64,000 nt of DNA from Pterois miles (GCA_947000775.1 CAMQGK010000567.1:4407001-4471000); one strand, 5' to 3'. Positions 10,801 to 18,616 are shown, numbered from the stretch's first letter. Numbers and translations: made by a program. Notes: generated by a model from the letters alone, not told the origin.

Positions 10801-13800
10801 GCTCACCGACAAAGACTATGAGGGGTTGAAAAGAATATTACGCTCGTTACAGGTATGAATCCCATGTTTGTGGAGCTGTCTTCAATTATATGTTATTAAT
10901 AACTAGGGCTGTCGAGGTAATCGCAATAACAACACATTAACATTCTCATTTCTTAAACACAACTTAGGGTGAAGATACTGGTATCATGAAACTAGAAAAC
11001 ATGAAGAATCCATTAATACCAACCATGTCATACTAGGTCAGGAAGGAGGTTAAATAACACCATTTTCAAGGGGGTCTATTGACCTCTGACCTTCAGATAT
11101 GTGAATAAAACTGAGTTCTCTGGGTACCGACAAGTCTCCCCTTTACAGACATGCCCACTTTATGATAATCACATGCAGTTTGGATCAAGTCATAGTCAAG
11201 TCAGGACACTAACACACTGACAGCTGTTGTTGCCTGTTGGGCTGCAGTTGAGCATATTTTTTTTTTTATGCTAAATGCAGTACCAGTGAGGGTTTCTGGA
11301 CAATATCTGTCATTGTTTTGTGCTGTTAATTGATTTACAATAATAAATATATACATACATTTGCATAAAGCAGCATATTTGTCCACTCATGTTGATCAGA
11401 GTATTAAACACTAGACTAATGTCCGTTAAAGTTACAGGTTGAACAGATAAAAAATGTGATTAATTTGCTCTTAATCGTGATTAACTATTTTAATTGTTTG
11501 ACAGCCCTAATTTACAACATTAAATATAAACTAAAAGCTAAATAAAAATGGCTTTACAAGCAGACTGAAAAACAAGAAACATTTAAAGGAGTAATTCACC
11601 ACTTTTTATGTACGCATCCAGTCAGTGTTGGTAGTAAATGCTGTCATTTGAAGCAATAAACTGACCGAGAAAGCAGAGTTCTTCTGCTCGCGGAGCCGTG
11701 CCGCCAGTGCCTACATGTACCAGGATGCACTGTGAACATCTGACGCCCAGGGTCCACGCCGGCCATGTGCTGCTGCATGGCTAAGGCAGCCTCAGCCTCT
11801 CTCAGCTTCGTCGGGTGTATACAGCTCGCATAAATGCTGTTGAAAACGTAACTAGTTTGCAATACAAACAGAGAGGGCAAGCAAGTTCTCTTTAAAATAA
11901 AATTAAGATTTTATTTAGACGGTGGAACTTAACAGGTTTAGGAAATACTGTTGCTGAGCAGCATCTAGGGGCGATTTCACAGTTTGACGACTCTGAATCA
12001 GAGTGAAATTCATACCGTTGGTTTGCTTTCTATTTAGTCTGGTTCTGTTTCCATCCATCCATCATCAACCACTTATCCCGTTAGGCGGGGGGGTGACTGG
12101 AGTGACTGGAGCTGATCCCAGCTGGCATTTGGTGAAGGCGGGGTACACCCTTGGACAGGTCGCCAGTCCATCGCAGGGCACATAGAGACAGACAACATAT
12201 AGACAGACAACCATTCACGCTCACATTCACACCTACGGGCAATTTAGAGTCATCAATTAACCTAAACAGCATGTCTTTGGACTGTGGGAGGAAGCCGTAG
12301 TACCCGGAGAAAACCCACGCTTACACGGGGAGAACATGCAAACTCCACACAGAATAGTCCTAAGCCAGAATTGAACCTGTGACCCTCTTGCTGTGAGGCA
12401 ACAGCGCTAACAGTGCAGCCCTGGTTCCGTTTCACAGTGCACAAATTAAAGCGGACCAAATTAAAAAAATGAAGCTGCTCAGGGGAGCTAATTTATCTTT
12501 TATCTGCCACTTCTATGAAGGGAATCGCAGATTTTGATGTATTGCTGTCGAAACTCTTTCATTTTGACTCAGCGCTGTGCGCACAGATCTCCTCTCCTCC
12601 AGTTTATCTCCGGTGACTTTATAAATGTCATTTTTGTGGACGTTATGTAGTATATTCTGAGTGCTCTCTTTAGCCCAGATGTCAAGCAAACATCAGACTT
12701 CTGCAGAAGTCCGGATCAGTCGTCTCCCACTCATGTTAACCTGTCGTTTACCTGTGTCCATCTCAACAAATGCCCACGCAGTCAGCCTAGGAAACGATCC
12801 CAAACCACAGCTCACAAACTGCGTTCACAAACGTCTAAACGAACCGACCGGTGTTCGATTAATATGGACTCAACGTTGGCTTGTGAAAGCGCCCTGGTTA
12901 CACAATGGCAAAGACTTGGAATGCAACCTGAAACAGCCTGTGGTTCTCGCTTTCATCAGTATCGCATCAAATGATGACGCTGGATGTAGGAAGAACTGAT
13001 TTTGCAGCGGCAAACTCAGCTTTCTCTGTCAATATAGCAAACACTGAGGAATTTATCGCTTCAATCGACTACATTTATCATCAAAACGATGGCCTGCTGA
13101 CTGAACGTCCACATAAAAGGTGCCGAATTTGCCCTTTCATTTTAAAAATTGTGTTTCTAATCATTTCTCGTTATTTCAACAGTCTCACAAAATGGCATGG
13201 CCTTTCCTTGAACCAGTGGATCCCCACGATGCACCTGATTATTATCGCGTCATCAAGGAACCAATGGGTAAGAACCAATCACAGCAGACTGGCTTTTCTT
13301 CAACCCTGGGAAATGTCCAAATGTGTCTGACACACTTTCTCCTGAAGCTAAGCTGCTGAAATGATCCAGATCAAAAGATTAAACTCCCTTTCCATGCTGA
13401 TTATTTCATGCTATTTTGTTCATGTGGGAAAAGTTTTGTGTGTTCTACATAAAGGAAAATCACGTCTCTCTCTATCCCTTGTAGACTTTTCCACAATGGA
13501 AACCCGTTTGCAAAAGCGACATTACCACAAGCTCACAGAGTTTGTGGCCGACGTGACCAAAATCTTCGACAACTGTCGCTACTACAACCCCAACGACACG
13601 CCGTTCTTTCAGTGTGCCGAGGTGCTCGAAGCCTTCTTTGTACAGAAGCTTAAAGGTTTCAAAGCGAGCAGGTAAGGTCGATCGCTGCCACCGCTGCACT
13701 CTCTCCAGGTCGCCTGGTCTCTCTCTCTCCTTTTCCATGTCACGTCTGGAAAGCTGCGACTCCGGCCACACGGCTGTCATGTCGATCTTTTCTTGATTTA

Positions 13801-14986
13801 CGCGTTCATGCCTATCATTCACTTTTGTTACTGGCATGTGTAGTACTGCGCAGTAGAACGGGCTTTCCTCGTAGACTAGACTTGGCTTTAAACTGGCTGC
13901 TTGGCCGTGCAGAGCTGACGAACGCTAAGACATCACATCCGATGTCTTGACTGAACTTAGCGCTGTGTTACATTCGTATCATCTCGCATTTGTGTGTGTT
14001 CACCTTTGCTGCATGCCTTTTTGATTTATGCCATCCCATTTTTCTTCTTTTCTTCCAGATTGTCAGATTCTTAAGTGGGCCAGTCTAGCTGGAGTCTGGA
14101 CTGGATGCTGGGCTCTCTAGTAATAATGACATGGAAGCTTTTCTATTTCCAGAACAGCAAAAAAAAAAAAAAAAAAAAAAAACGTTTCTGAAAAAAAACA
14201 ATAAAACACAAACACCAGATGTGCTTTCATGTATATGCCATAAATTCAACATTTTTGGTAATCATGACAATATTCAGTTTAATCCCAATGGCAGCCATGT
14301 TGACATGTATTTATCACAGGTAACACTTTATAATAACCATCATCTACAAATGGTAAATAGATAATTCATTTAACGTAGTTAAGTTATTTTACTGTTAACT
14401 AACAATGAAATAATATTTACTAATAATTAGTAAGGCTGTGTTATTTTATCATGAGTTTGTGTAATATGAAACTATTAGTGAATTAATTATATTTTATATC
14501 ATAGATAACAAGAGACAATTGTGATTATATTAGTATTACGAGTTTGTTGTTGCACACATTTTAACATTTTATATTCTATATTAAGTAGTTAATGATTCCC
14601 AAATGATTTGTAAACCTTTAAAAAACATCTATAAACATTATATAGAGCAATAGACCAGAAACAAGTTATTAACCATTGACAAATTATTAACTAAATAATG
14701 TTATAGATGCTTTACAAAGTATTTATTAACCATTAACCATGGATTATAATCATCATAGCATCCAAGTCATCTTTATAGACGGTTTACAACCAGTTATTAA
14801 CTATAAACAGAGTGTTGCAAATATCTATGTAATGTTTAAATATGGTTTAAAAACAACTACTTTAAAGTTAACAAATAATATAGTTTATAAAGTGCCATAA
14901 TGTTTACTAATTATAATATGTGCAAGAATAAACAGTTGGAATAGCATAAATCATAGCATTACAAATAATTAGCAAACATTATAACG

Positions 14987-15046
<60 letters not shown>

Positions 15047-16643
15047 TGTTTTTATTTATATATATGATATTATATATATTTATATATATACTGTATTATA
15101 TATATTTATATATATAAATATATATACTGTATTATATATACTGTATACTATAAGTATTTACTAATGATATTTTAATATTTAGCAAATGCTTTTACAATTT
15201 CTTTAAAGTTAACAAATAATATAGTTTATAAAGTGCTATTATGTTTACTACTTATTAGTAATGCTATAATTTATAATGTGTACAACAATAAACTGGTGGA
15301 ATAGCATAAATTATAGCATTACTAATAATTAATAAACATTATAAAACATTATAGGCTATATTTGTTATATGCTATATAATAATATATTATAATGCTAATA
15401 ATTTATTATAATGTATAATATATATATATTGTATATGTATAATATATTATAATGCTCTATTATGTCATATAGCATTATAATGTTATCTGCTATATTACAT
15501 TATAATTATGCTATATTTGTTAATATTAAGAATACTTGCATACTATATATATGTGTATATATATATATGTACATACACATACATACATATATATGTTAAT
15601 GCTTAAGATATTAACAAATACTTCTATATAGTATATAAAGTATTACAATGTTTACTAATTAGTAGTAATGCTATAATTGCTAATGTGCAACAGTAAACTG
15701 GTGGAATAGCATACATTATAGCATTACTAATAATTAATAAAGATAAAATGTTATATGCTATATTTATTAATAATTAAGAATACTTATATACTATACTCGT
15801 ATACTAGTATATAAAGTATTACAATGTTTACTAATTATTAGTAATGCTATAATTTCTAATGTGCAACAGTAAACTGGTGGAATAGCATAAATTATTTTGT
15901 TTGTTAGCAATAAAATAAAAGTTTAATTAAATATTCACTTGTCATGTATAAAGGGTGGTTATTATAAAGTGTTATTTTATCATGCAGTCGAGGGACACGC
16001 TTTCTTCTCTTCATTTCCATAAATCTGGCCATTTTTCAACAGTCCATCACAGTAACTAGGGTGAGATATTAAATGCATTTTAGTTCTTAACTTGTATTTA
16101 GTTTGTGTTCATATATCTGAGCCAGACAGGATAATGTGTCGACCTTACCAGATATAAACAACTATATAGAGCTGCATATTTTATAAACTAGAGATATTTA
16201 TGAGAAGTTTTGTGTGTTACATCCCTCGGAGCTGGTTGTTAAGGTGGTTGTCTTGAATGTACATAGTTTTTATCATGTACAGTGGTTGTAAGATATATCT
16301 AACTGTGTTTTTAAGTAATTATGAAACAAATCATTTTAGATAGTATTATTTTATGAGACTAAAATGTACTACAAAGAGCGAGGTCCGGTTCCTCGCTTCA
16401 CAAAGTAACCTCAGTTTGTAGTTGTGGAAGATTTCTCCAGTAATAACAGCATCCTCAGTAAACCACACCAACATGGCTGCAGCCTGGATCCTCCGCCGGC
16501 CCCCGTTTGCATCCTCTTGTGTCTTGTTTGTCAAGATGTCGCAACAGTAAACTAAAAAACAAAAAGGGTTCTCAACTCTCCCCCTTCTCTCCGCATTCTG
16601 TAGGTCTCATAACAACAAGCTACAGTGTTCGTCAGCCTCTTAG
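782..16643 (+). CDS. bptf: bptf, 3' portion (nucleosome-remodelling factor subunit BPTF), 17 coding exons
   Basis: BPTF is the largest subunit of the NURF (ISWI-type) chromatin-remodelling complex; in the nucleus its C-terminal PHD finger binds H3K4me3 and its bromodomain binds acetylated histones. Exons: 782-932, 1025-1148, 1253-1529, 2027-2197, 3443-3576, 3664-3775, 3875-4092, 5293-6325, 6432-7963, 8039-8121, 9480-9705, 9805-10319, 10393-10569, 10660-10852, 13183-13267, 13485-13671 and 16604-16643 (TAG at 16641). All junctions are GT/AG and phases match throughout, giving about 1751 residues. Recognition rests on segments nearly identical to human BPTF: KIVALNMP, RPQQGQVKLTMAQL, MVIQ-like GLTVVIQGQGQ, PQQIKLQLPIQIQQ, AKKRKKEEVVEQKRSKQNATK, two PHD fingers, the bromodomain and the end SHNNKLQ. 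The N-terminal DDT and first PHD exons must lie upstream of the window. Oddities are a polyQ tract and a KD/RD run, listed separately. Confidence 0.97.
1025..1148 (+). CDS. bptf: bptf exon (window exon 2)
   Basis: The acceptor is gtattatag and the donor GTGGGA. It completes the split Arg codon and reads VEREKSQGID... to QARLAAQQ, a charged, probably helical segment. It ends in phase 0. Confidence 0.93.
1253..1529 (+). CDS. bptf: bptf exon (window exon 3), Thr/Ser/Pro-rich linker then conserved block
   Basis: It starts KRLEQQRPGTPA, runs through a low-complexity Thr stretch and STPSTP repeats, and then returns to conserved BPTF sequence (GSPVSFQQDKNFHQSF, WVKQGQ). The donor is GTAAGC and it leaves in phase 1. 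The Thr/Ser repeats are where this fish protein differs most from human. Confidence 0.92.
2027..2197 (+). CDS. bptf: bptf exon (window exon 4)
   Basis: The acceptor is gtcttgcag and the donor GTAGGG. It encodes a Ser/Ala-rich start and then QTFQITGSPVTVAAGQVL and KLPLPANSKIVALNMPTAQG, close to the human BPTF sequence. Phase is 1 in and 1 out. Confidence 0.92.
2198..3442 (+). other. bptf intron without identified element
   Basis: This 1.2-kb intron is AT-rich. I see no family repeat, RNA gene or additional exon in it. Short ORFs of 60-90 codons here show no resemblance to any protein I know. Confidence 0.6.
3443..3576 (+). CDS. bptf: bptf exon (window exon 5)
   Basis: The acceptor is ttatcaacag. 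It encodes GVVQQKVLGIFPSG followed by a Thr/Ser-rich stretch ending TSSATQQQ. The VQQKVLGI core is shared with human; the downstream residues are divergent. It ends in phase 0 at a GTCATT donor, which is weaker than the others. Confidence 0.85.
3664..3775 (+). CDS. bptf: bptf exon (window exon 6)
   Basis: This short exon follows an 87-nt intron (acceptor gtgatccag, donor GTGTTC). It encodes AVTAGGQTQPVTTANQ and then Ser/Thr/Ala-rich sequence. Sequence conservation is low, but its frame joins its neighbours exactly (0 in, 1 out). The donor is not strong, so intron retention or a shifted boundary is possible. Confidence 0.78.
3875..4092 (+). CDS. bptf: bptf exon (window exon 7)
   Basis: The acceptor is ccctccag and the donor GTGAGG. 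Low-complexity Ala/Thr/Gln/Pro sequence leads to the highly conserved RPQQGQVKLTMAQLMQLTQG block, which fixes the frame. It ends in phase 0. Confidence 0.92.
4185..5200 (+). mobile_element. H1 family, long form, in bptf intron
   Basis: The first 190 bases match the H1 core (region with 'ccaaccatgtcataccagct' and the 'ccacgagtctccccttcaca' block). They are followed by about 800 bases also found, in the same order, at 18760-19530 and partly at 48330-48545 (for example 'gacctgtggtgacatctagg' and 'gtcttggtgtcttaatgtgg'). The termini are not clear. This may be a longer, less deleted relative or a composite. No coding capacity is visible. Confidence 0.65.
5293..6325 (+). CDS. bptf: bptf large exon (window exon 8), Ala/Pro/Gln-rich activation-like region
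   Basis: This 1033-nt exon (acceptor ctctgcag, donor GTAAAG) starts with conserved GGNPGLTVVIQGQGQ, QLMQAAMPNGQVQRFLFTP, then turns into about 280 residues made of imperfect Pro-Ala-Gln-Thr-Val repeats. It has no folded domain that I can recognise. Human BPTF is also Gln/Pro/Ser-rich here but not alignable residue by residue. Phase is 0 in and 1 out. Antisense and other-frame ORFs over this exon are shadows of its repetitive codons. Confidence 0.92.
6432..7963 (+). CDS. bptf: bptf largest exon (window exon 9), QxQxQ region, conserved Q-rich core and polyQ tract
   Basis: This 1532-nt exon (acceptor tgtcgtag; donor GTGTGA) encodes 511 residues. About 330 residues are dominated by Gln alternating with Val, Pro, Ala or Thr, of the type QVQ-QPQ-QTQ. 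A conserved core then follows: LITVPGLQQPVQLL, AAQIQAQIQAQQ, PQQIKLQLPIQIQQ, HQIQNMVTIQA, SVQEQLQRMQ. The polyQ tract (7715-7870) and a basic KPKKKKHHEAK segment end the exon. The composition suggests a disordered, transcription-factor-binding region. Phase is 1 in and 0 out. Confidence 0.94.
7715..7870 (+). repeat. bptf: Polyglutamine-coding CAG/CAA tract in bptf
   Basis: There are 52 consecutive codons: 26 Gln, His-Gln-His, 19 Gln, Leu, 3 Gln, so 49 Gln in all. CAG and CAA codons alternate in blocks (up to eight CAG and nine CAA in a row), so the DNA is not a pure triplet repeat. This is probably length-polymorphic. Human BPTF, as I remember it, has only short Gln runs at the matching place (before KKKQQQ), so this looks like a fish or lineage expansion. 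Confidence 0.95.
8039..8121 (+). CDS. bptf: bptf exon (window exon 10)
   Basis: The acceptor is ctgttgtcag and the donor is GTTTGG, which is GT-compatible but weak. It encodes VAVKPNATAEQLKQRK and AAAEREENQ, matching the human VIEHLKQKK...AEREENQR stretch. Phase is 0 in and 2 out. Confidence 0.9.
8186..9335 (+). mobile_element. hAT-like element with 13-bp inverted ends, interrupted by an S1 SINE
   Basis: The left end CAGGGCTCCAGAC (8186-8198) is matched exactly by its reverse complement at 9323-9335. Without the SINE inserted at 8636-9002 the element is about 770 bp. The CAGGG ends suggest a hAT-type non-autonomous transposon, but I cannot see a clear 8-bp duplication. It fills the bptf intron between 8121 and 9480. 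Confidence 0.7.
8636..9002 (+). mobile_element. S1 tRNA-derived SINE, full length, 14-bp target duplication
   Basis: The head has RNA polymerase III-type boxes (A-like GGTGTAGTGGTTAGCACTC; B-like GGTTCGATTCC), the body is typical of teleost SINEs (tttgcatgttctccccgtg, cccacagtccaaagacatg, gcgatggactggcgacctg), and the tail is GATGGATGG. It is flanked by a perfect 14-bp repeat, aataacagtacttt, at 8622-8635 and 9003-9016. That is the footprint of LINE-mediated insertion. Confidence 0.9.
9480..9705 (+). CDS. bptf: bptf exon (window exon 11), basic coiled-coil segment
   Basis: The acceptor is cgtttccag and the donor GTGAGC. It encodes MIVCNQVMKFILDKIEK, AKKRKKEEVVEQKRSKQ and LYKHKEQLKAEILKKRALLD, one of the best-conserved parts of BPTF. 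The charge pattern suggests a helical coiled coil with a nuclear-localisation-like KKRKK run. Confidence 0.95.
9805..10319 (+). CDS. bptf: bptf exon (window exon 12), KD/RD-rich run and start of first C-terminal PHD finger
   Basis: The acceptor is ccttctcag; the donor GTAAGC at 10320 lies within the Lys codon of DESK. The exon encodes EELRRDIVRLQKEKEK, an Ala stretch, a Ser/His stretch, KRKREEER, about 70 residues of alternating D with R or K, then KKKKKLSSTSKDHKKDTK and LYCICKTAYDES, the first zinc ligands of a PHD finger. The conserved ends match human; the KD/RD run is extra. Confidence 0.95.
10005..10215 (+). repeat. bptf: Arg/Lys-Asp dipeptide repeat coding tract
   Basis: Purine-rich near-repeats of GACAGG/GACAAG/GACAAA codons give a run of D alternating with R, K, H and some E. 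Strongly mixed charge of this kind is known from splicing proteins such as U1-70K. Human BPTF goes almost directly from KRKREEEKD to SSSKSKKKK at this point, so the run looks inserted or expanded in this lineage. Confidence 0.85.
10393..10569 (+). CDS. bptf: bptf exon (window exon 13), rest of first C-terminal PHD finger and start of second
   Basis: The acceptor is ttctgtcag and the donor GTACGG. It encodes FYIGCDLCSNWFHGACVGI, KEAKKLEDFVCNDCKRG, completing a Cys4-His-Cys3 finger, and then ELYCICRTPYDESQ, the start of a second, very similar finger. Entry and exit phases are both 2 and the length is 177 nt, so the exon could be skipped without a frameshift, leaving one hybrid PHD finger. Confidence 0.96.
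10660..10852 (+). CDS. bptf: bptf exon (window exon 14), second C-terminal PHD finger and linker helix
   Basis: The acceptor is cacccacag and the donor GTATGA. It encodes FYIGCDRCQNWYHGRCVGIL, VYVCPQCQSTEDAM and LTPLTDKDYEGLKRILRSLQ. The aromatic Tyr/Trp residues are those that form the H3K4me3 cage in human BPTF, and the helix after the finger is the known rigid linker to the bromodomain. Confidence 0.96.
10904..11509 (+). mobile_element. H1 family hAT-like element in bptf intron
   Basis: It starts TAGGGCTGTCGAGG and ends GTTTGACAGCCCTA, so the inverted ends are readable. The internal core is shared with the other H1 copies (ggttctctgggtaccgac-type block). It is about 606 bp with no coding capacity. 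Flanking duplications are not convincing. Confidence 0.85.
11510..12038 (+). other. bptf intron, no recognised element
   Basis: Stretch between the H1 copy and an S1 SINE. It is moderately AT-rich and I find no exon, RNA gene or known repeat in it. Confidence 0.5.
12052..12420 (-). mobile_element. S1 tRNA-derived SINE, full length, minus strand
   Basis: This is the reverse complement of the S1 body, with tail at 12052 (ccatccatcc) and the tRNA-like head near 12370-12420. It is flanked by ctggttctgtttc (12039-12051) and ctggttccgtttc (12421-12433), a 13-bp target duplication with one mismatch. Confidence 0.88.
12434..13182 (+). other. bptf intron, no recognised element
   Basis: Two overlapping ORFs of about 110-120 codons (12661-13330) run through this stretch. 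Neither resembles a known protein or transposase, and neither joins the exons in frame. I treat it as plain intron. Confidence 0.5.
13183..13267 (+). CDS. bptf: bptf exon (window exon 15), start of bromodomain
   Basis: The acceptor is atttcaacag and the donor GTAAGA. It encodes SHKMAWPFLEPVDPHDAPDY and then YRVIKEPM, the ZA-loop WPF shelf and the following helix. Human reads YYGVIKEPM; Arg replaces that Gly here. Phase is 0 in and 1 out. Confidence 0.96.
13485..13671 (+). CDS. bptf: bptf exon (window exon 16), rest of bromodomain
   Basis: The acceptor is cccttgtag and the donor GTAAGG. It encodes DFSTMETRLQKRHYHKLTEF, VADVTKIFDNCRYYNPND and AEVLEAFFVQKLKGFKAS. The Asn of YYNP is the acetyl-lysine-binding residue. 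Phase is 1 in and 2 out (AG of the last Arg codon), which decides the reading of the two possible terminal exons. Confidence 0.97.
14059..14074 (+). CDS. bptf: Possible alternative terminal exon of bptf
   Basis: A pyrimidine-rich tract and the acceptor ttcttccag (AG 14057-14058) are followed by a frame that completes the Arg codon and reads LSDS and TAA (14072-14074). This would give a BPTF ending KASRLSDS instead of KASRSHNNKLQ. An AATAAA at 14200-14205 could serve as its polyadenylation signal. The splice score and the phase fit, but a four-residue tail is easily produced by chance and I know of no such human isoform. Confidence 0.35.
14862..15897 (+). repeat. Four dispersed copies of a 130-150 bp unit inside the 1.66-kb element
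   Basis: The units lie at about 14862-14992, 15200-15354, 15602-15751 and 15768-15897. Each contains 'aactggtggaatagcata' or a near variant. In the second copy a perfect 19-bp inverted repeat, TTAGTAATGCTATAATTTA at 15255-15273 and its complement at 15307-15325, flanks a 33-nt loop. The copies are separated by TA-rich spacers. Confidence 0.8.
14992..15046. repeat. (TA)n microsatellite
   Basis: About 27 TA dinucleotides, continuing into further TATA-rich sequence to 15140. It lies inside the transposon in the last bptf intron and is expected to be length-variable. Confidence 0.95.
15984..16603 (+). other. End of last bptf intron, unique sequence
   Basis: Sequence between the 1.66-kb element and the last coding exon. 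No repeat family or additional exon is recognised. Confidence 0.5.
16604..16643 (+). CDS. bptf: bptf terminal coding exon (window exon 17)
   Basis: The acceptor is attctgtag (AG 16602-16603). AG|G completes Arg, then SHNNKLQCSSAS and TAG at 16641-16643. Human BPTF ends SHNNKLQSTAS, so this is the conserved C terminus. It lies 2.9 kb beyond the bromodomain exon, past the transposon-filled last intron. Confidence 0.95.
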
Positions 16644-17480
16644 AAAGCATCGCACATTGCTCAAACAAAAATGCACTTGCCACGAATATGGCTTTTCTGA
16701 ACTGTAACAGACTCTGCCTCATCCTGCGTTTGGGGATCTGCTCCTCTTGACTGTCGGCGCAAACTGTTCAGGCAGAGCTGCCCGTTTCAGCTCAAAGGGA
16801 CCTTTTTTTTGTTCGTTTTTTGTTTTTTGTTGGACCTGTCTTCGTCAGTGGGACTGCACTGAGGAGCGTGAGCGACTGAGGCATTTCAGAAGAAAGTTTA
16901 CCTCGGAGAAAAGACTCGTAAGGAGCTCTCATATTTCCATGTTTATTTTATTTTTTGATCTCTTTTATTTTTTTTTTCTTCCTTGTTAAAACAACCCTCA
17001 GGCCATCCCTGTGGTCAACGACAAATAGGAATACTGACGAGGAATACTGAAGCGTTTTACCGAGCATAATGTATCAAAGAGTTTTGTGTCTAAATTTGGA
17101 TATCACAGTGGAACATTTCCCCCCATTTCTACTCACTGTTTAGTCTGAAGAGGCATGAACGAGAGTTGTACTAAATATCTGGACATCAGTAGTCTGCTTG
17201 GTTAAACTTCTATAACCTACTGAACGTACAGTAATAAGCTATTGTAAATGGATTGCTCTGCAGTAGTGACTGACTGACCGCGAAGAATGAAGCAATGCAT
17301 TTGAAGGTTCCTGCCCTGTTTGTAAAAAAAAACCAAGAAAACGACAAAAAAAAAAAACAAACAAAAAAATTGTCAGATTTTGACTTGATTTCTTTTTCTT
17401 TTTTTTGTATTACATCTGAAGAAATATTGATGTATATGGAACTTAATAAAAACGAAAAGACTGATTTCTTCCTGGTGTGT
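16644..17480 (+). other. bptf: bptf 3' untranslated region
   Basis: The sequence after the stop codon has no further exon signals and ends near AATAAA at 17445-17450. A second AATAAA at 17635-17640 could give a longer form. It contains T-rich and A-rich runs (16801-16830, 17322-17365) and no recognisable transposon. The exact 3' end cannot be read from the sequence. Confidence 0.7.
17445..17450 (+). terminator. bptf: Polyadenylation signal AATAAA, bptf (proximal)
   Basis: Canonical hexamer about 800 nt after the stop codon. A GT-rich stretch (tcctggtgtgtttgtgg, 17470-17486) follows about 20-35 nt later, as expected for a downstream element. Confidence 0.65.
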
Positions 17481-17888
17481 TTGTGGCAGGCTGTCGGGGC
17501 TGGTTCGAGCCCTCGTGGCGCCATAGGTGACATTCACTCTAGGGTTGGGGTTGTGGTTCAACCCTTCAGAACCATCACATCGCAATGGATTTAAGATTTT
17601 TATTTTCATAAATAACTGTATTTAATATAACATAAATAAACAATTGTTCCCTGATTGTTGTTGGCTTTAAAGTGTGCAGTCAGTTTCACTACAGTTTATA
17701 CTTATATGAACAGATAAGTGCAGCCGGGCAGATGACGAATTGTGAGAAATAGAGTTGCAGAGATGAAAAGTGTATTTCTTTCTTCATTAATTTATTTGTT
17801 CATTTATTACCCTAATGTAGAAAATGAGGAAGGGCGCACTTTTTTTATTTAAACAAAAAAATAAAGGGCCCTAGGCGACCGCCTAAAT

Positions 17889-18195
17889 GGGCGGCAGTAG
17901 CTCAGCCCATAGGGACTTGGTTTAGAAATCGGAGGGTCACCGGTTCAAGTCCCAACATGGGCCAAGACCAACTGGTTGCTGGAGAGGTGCCAGTTTACCT
18001 CTTGGGCACTGCTGACGTGCCCCTGAGCAAGGCACCAAACCCCCAACTGCTTGGGGCGCTTGTCAGGAGCAGCCCCCTCACTCTGACATCTCTCCATTAA
18101 TGCATGTATGTGTACTGTGTGAAATTAACAACAGAGTGTCAAAACTGAATTTCCCTACGGGGATTAATAAAGGTTCATCTATCTATCTATCTATA
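17889..18195 (+). mobile_element. S2 tRNA-derived SINE
   Basis: The head is tRNA-like (A box around agtagctcagcccatagg, B box around ccggttcaagtccc), the body reads 'gaggtgccagtttacctc' and 'tgcccctgagcaaggcacc', and the tail is 'ggggattaataaagg' plus an (ATCT)n run (18178-18195). This matches a widespread percomorph SINE type. A second copy is at 21264-21500. It lies between bptf and kpna2. Confidence 0.85.
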
Positions 18196-18341
18196 TGGCC
18201 TGTGCTCTAAGCCGGCCCTGCAGGCAGTGACATCTGTAAAACATCAAAAATGGTTTAGCACATGACATACTGTATAAATGCATAAATAGAACAGCTCAAG
18301 AACTGTGGTTTAAAGCAGGGACAGCATGAAACTGATTAAAT

Positions 18342-18616
18342 TACTGTATTTTTCGCACTATAAGGCGCACCGGATTATAAGGCGCATTAAGCGAAACAAA
18401 ACGGTCAGATAGGTCAAACTTTATTCAGTTCATTTAATAACTCAATAACTTCAATAACTCTCGGCATTTTTCAGTTGTAACACATGAAATACAAAACAAT
18501 ACAATCACTTTTCAGTTCATTCCACTTCCACAACTCAATCAAATCCTTCAACATCAGTGTCTGAGTTAAACAGCTGGGCGATTTTAAGTGTGCCTTACAG
18601 TGCGGAAAATACAGTA
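18342..18616 (+). mobile_element. Pogo/Tigger-like MITE with TA flanks
   Basis: The left end reads tactgtatttttcgcacta and the right end is its imperfect reverse complement (cagtgcggaaaatacagta). The 'ataaggcgcaccggattata' motif is typical of a pogo-like element common in vertebrates (established knowledge). TA at both outer ends fits a TA target duplication. It is 275 bp and non-coding. Confidence 0.75.

Larger units (their letters stand above)
14318..15975 (+). mobile_element. 1.66-kb AT-rich element with perfect 19-bp terminal inverted repeats
   Basis: TAACACTTTATAATAACCA at 14321-14339 is repeated exactly in inverse orientation at 15956-15974. Just outside lie tttatcac (14310-14317) and tttatcat (15976-15983), which look like an 8-bp target duplication with one mismatch. 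The interior is very AT-rich, contains (TA)n and four imperfect copies of a 130-150 bp unit, and has no ORF. It occupies most of the last bptf intron and is a non-autonomous DNA transposon of uncertain superfamily. Confidence 0.85.

Noticed and set aside
10896..11517. Target duplication at the H1 copy 10904-11509
   Set aside because: The flanks ttaataac and atttacaa do not match well enough to claim.
12661..13330. Two overlapping ORFs of 112 and 119 codons as a possible nested gene
   Set aside because: No recognisable domain, and the second runs through the bromodomain exon in the wrong frame.
14862..15897. CRISPR-like array
   Set aside because: Units are 130-150 bp, AT-rich and degenerate, bounded by transposon ends in a vertebrate intron.
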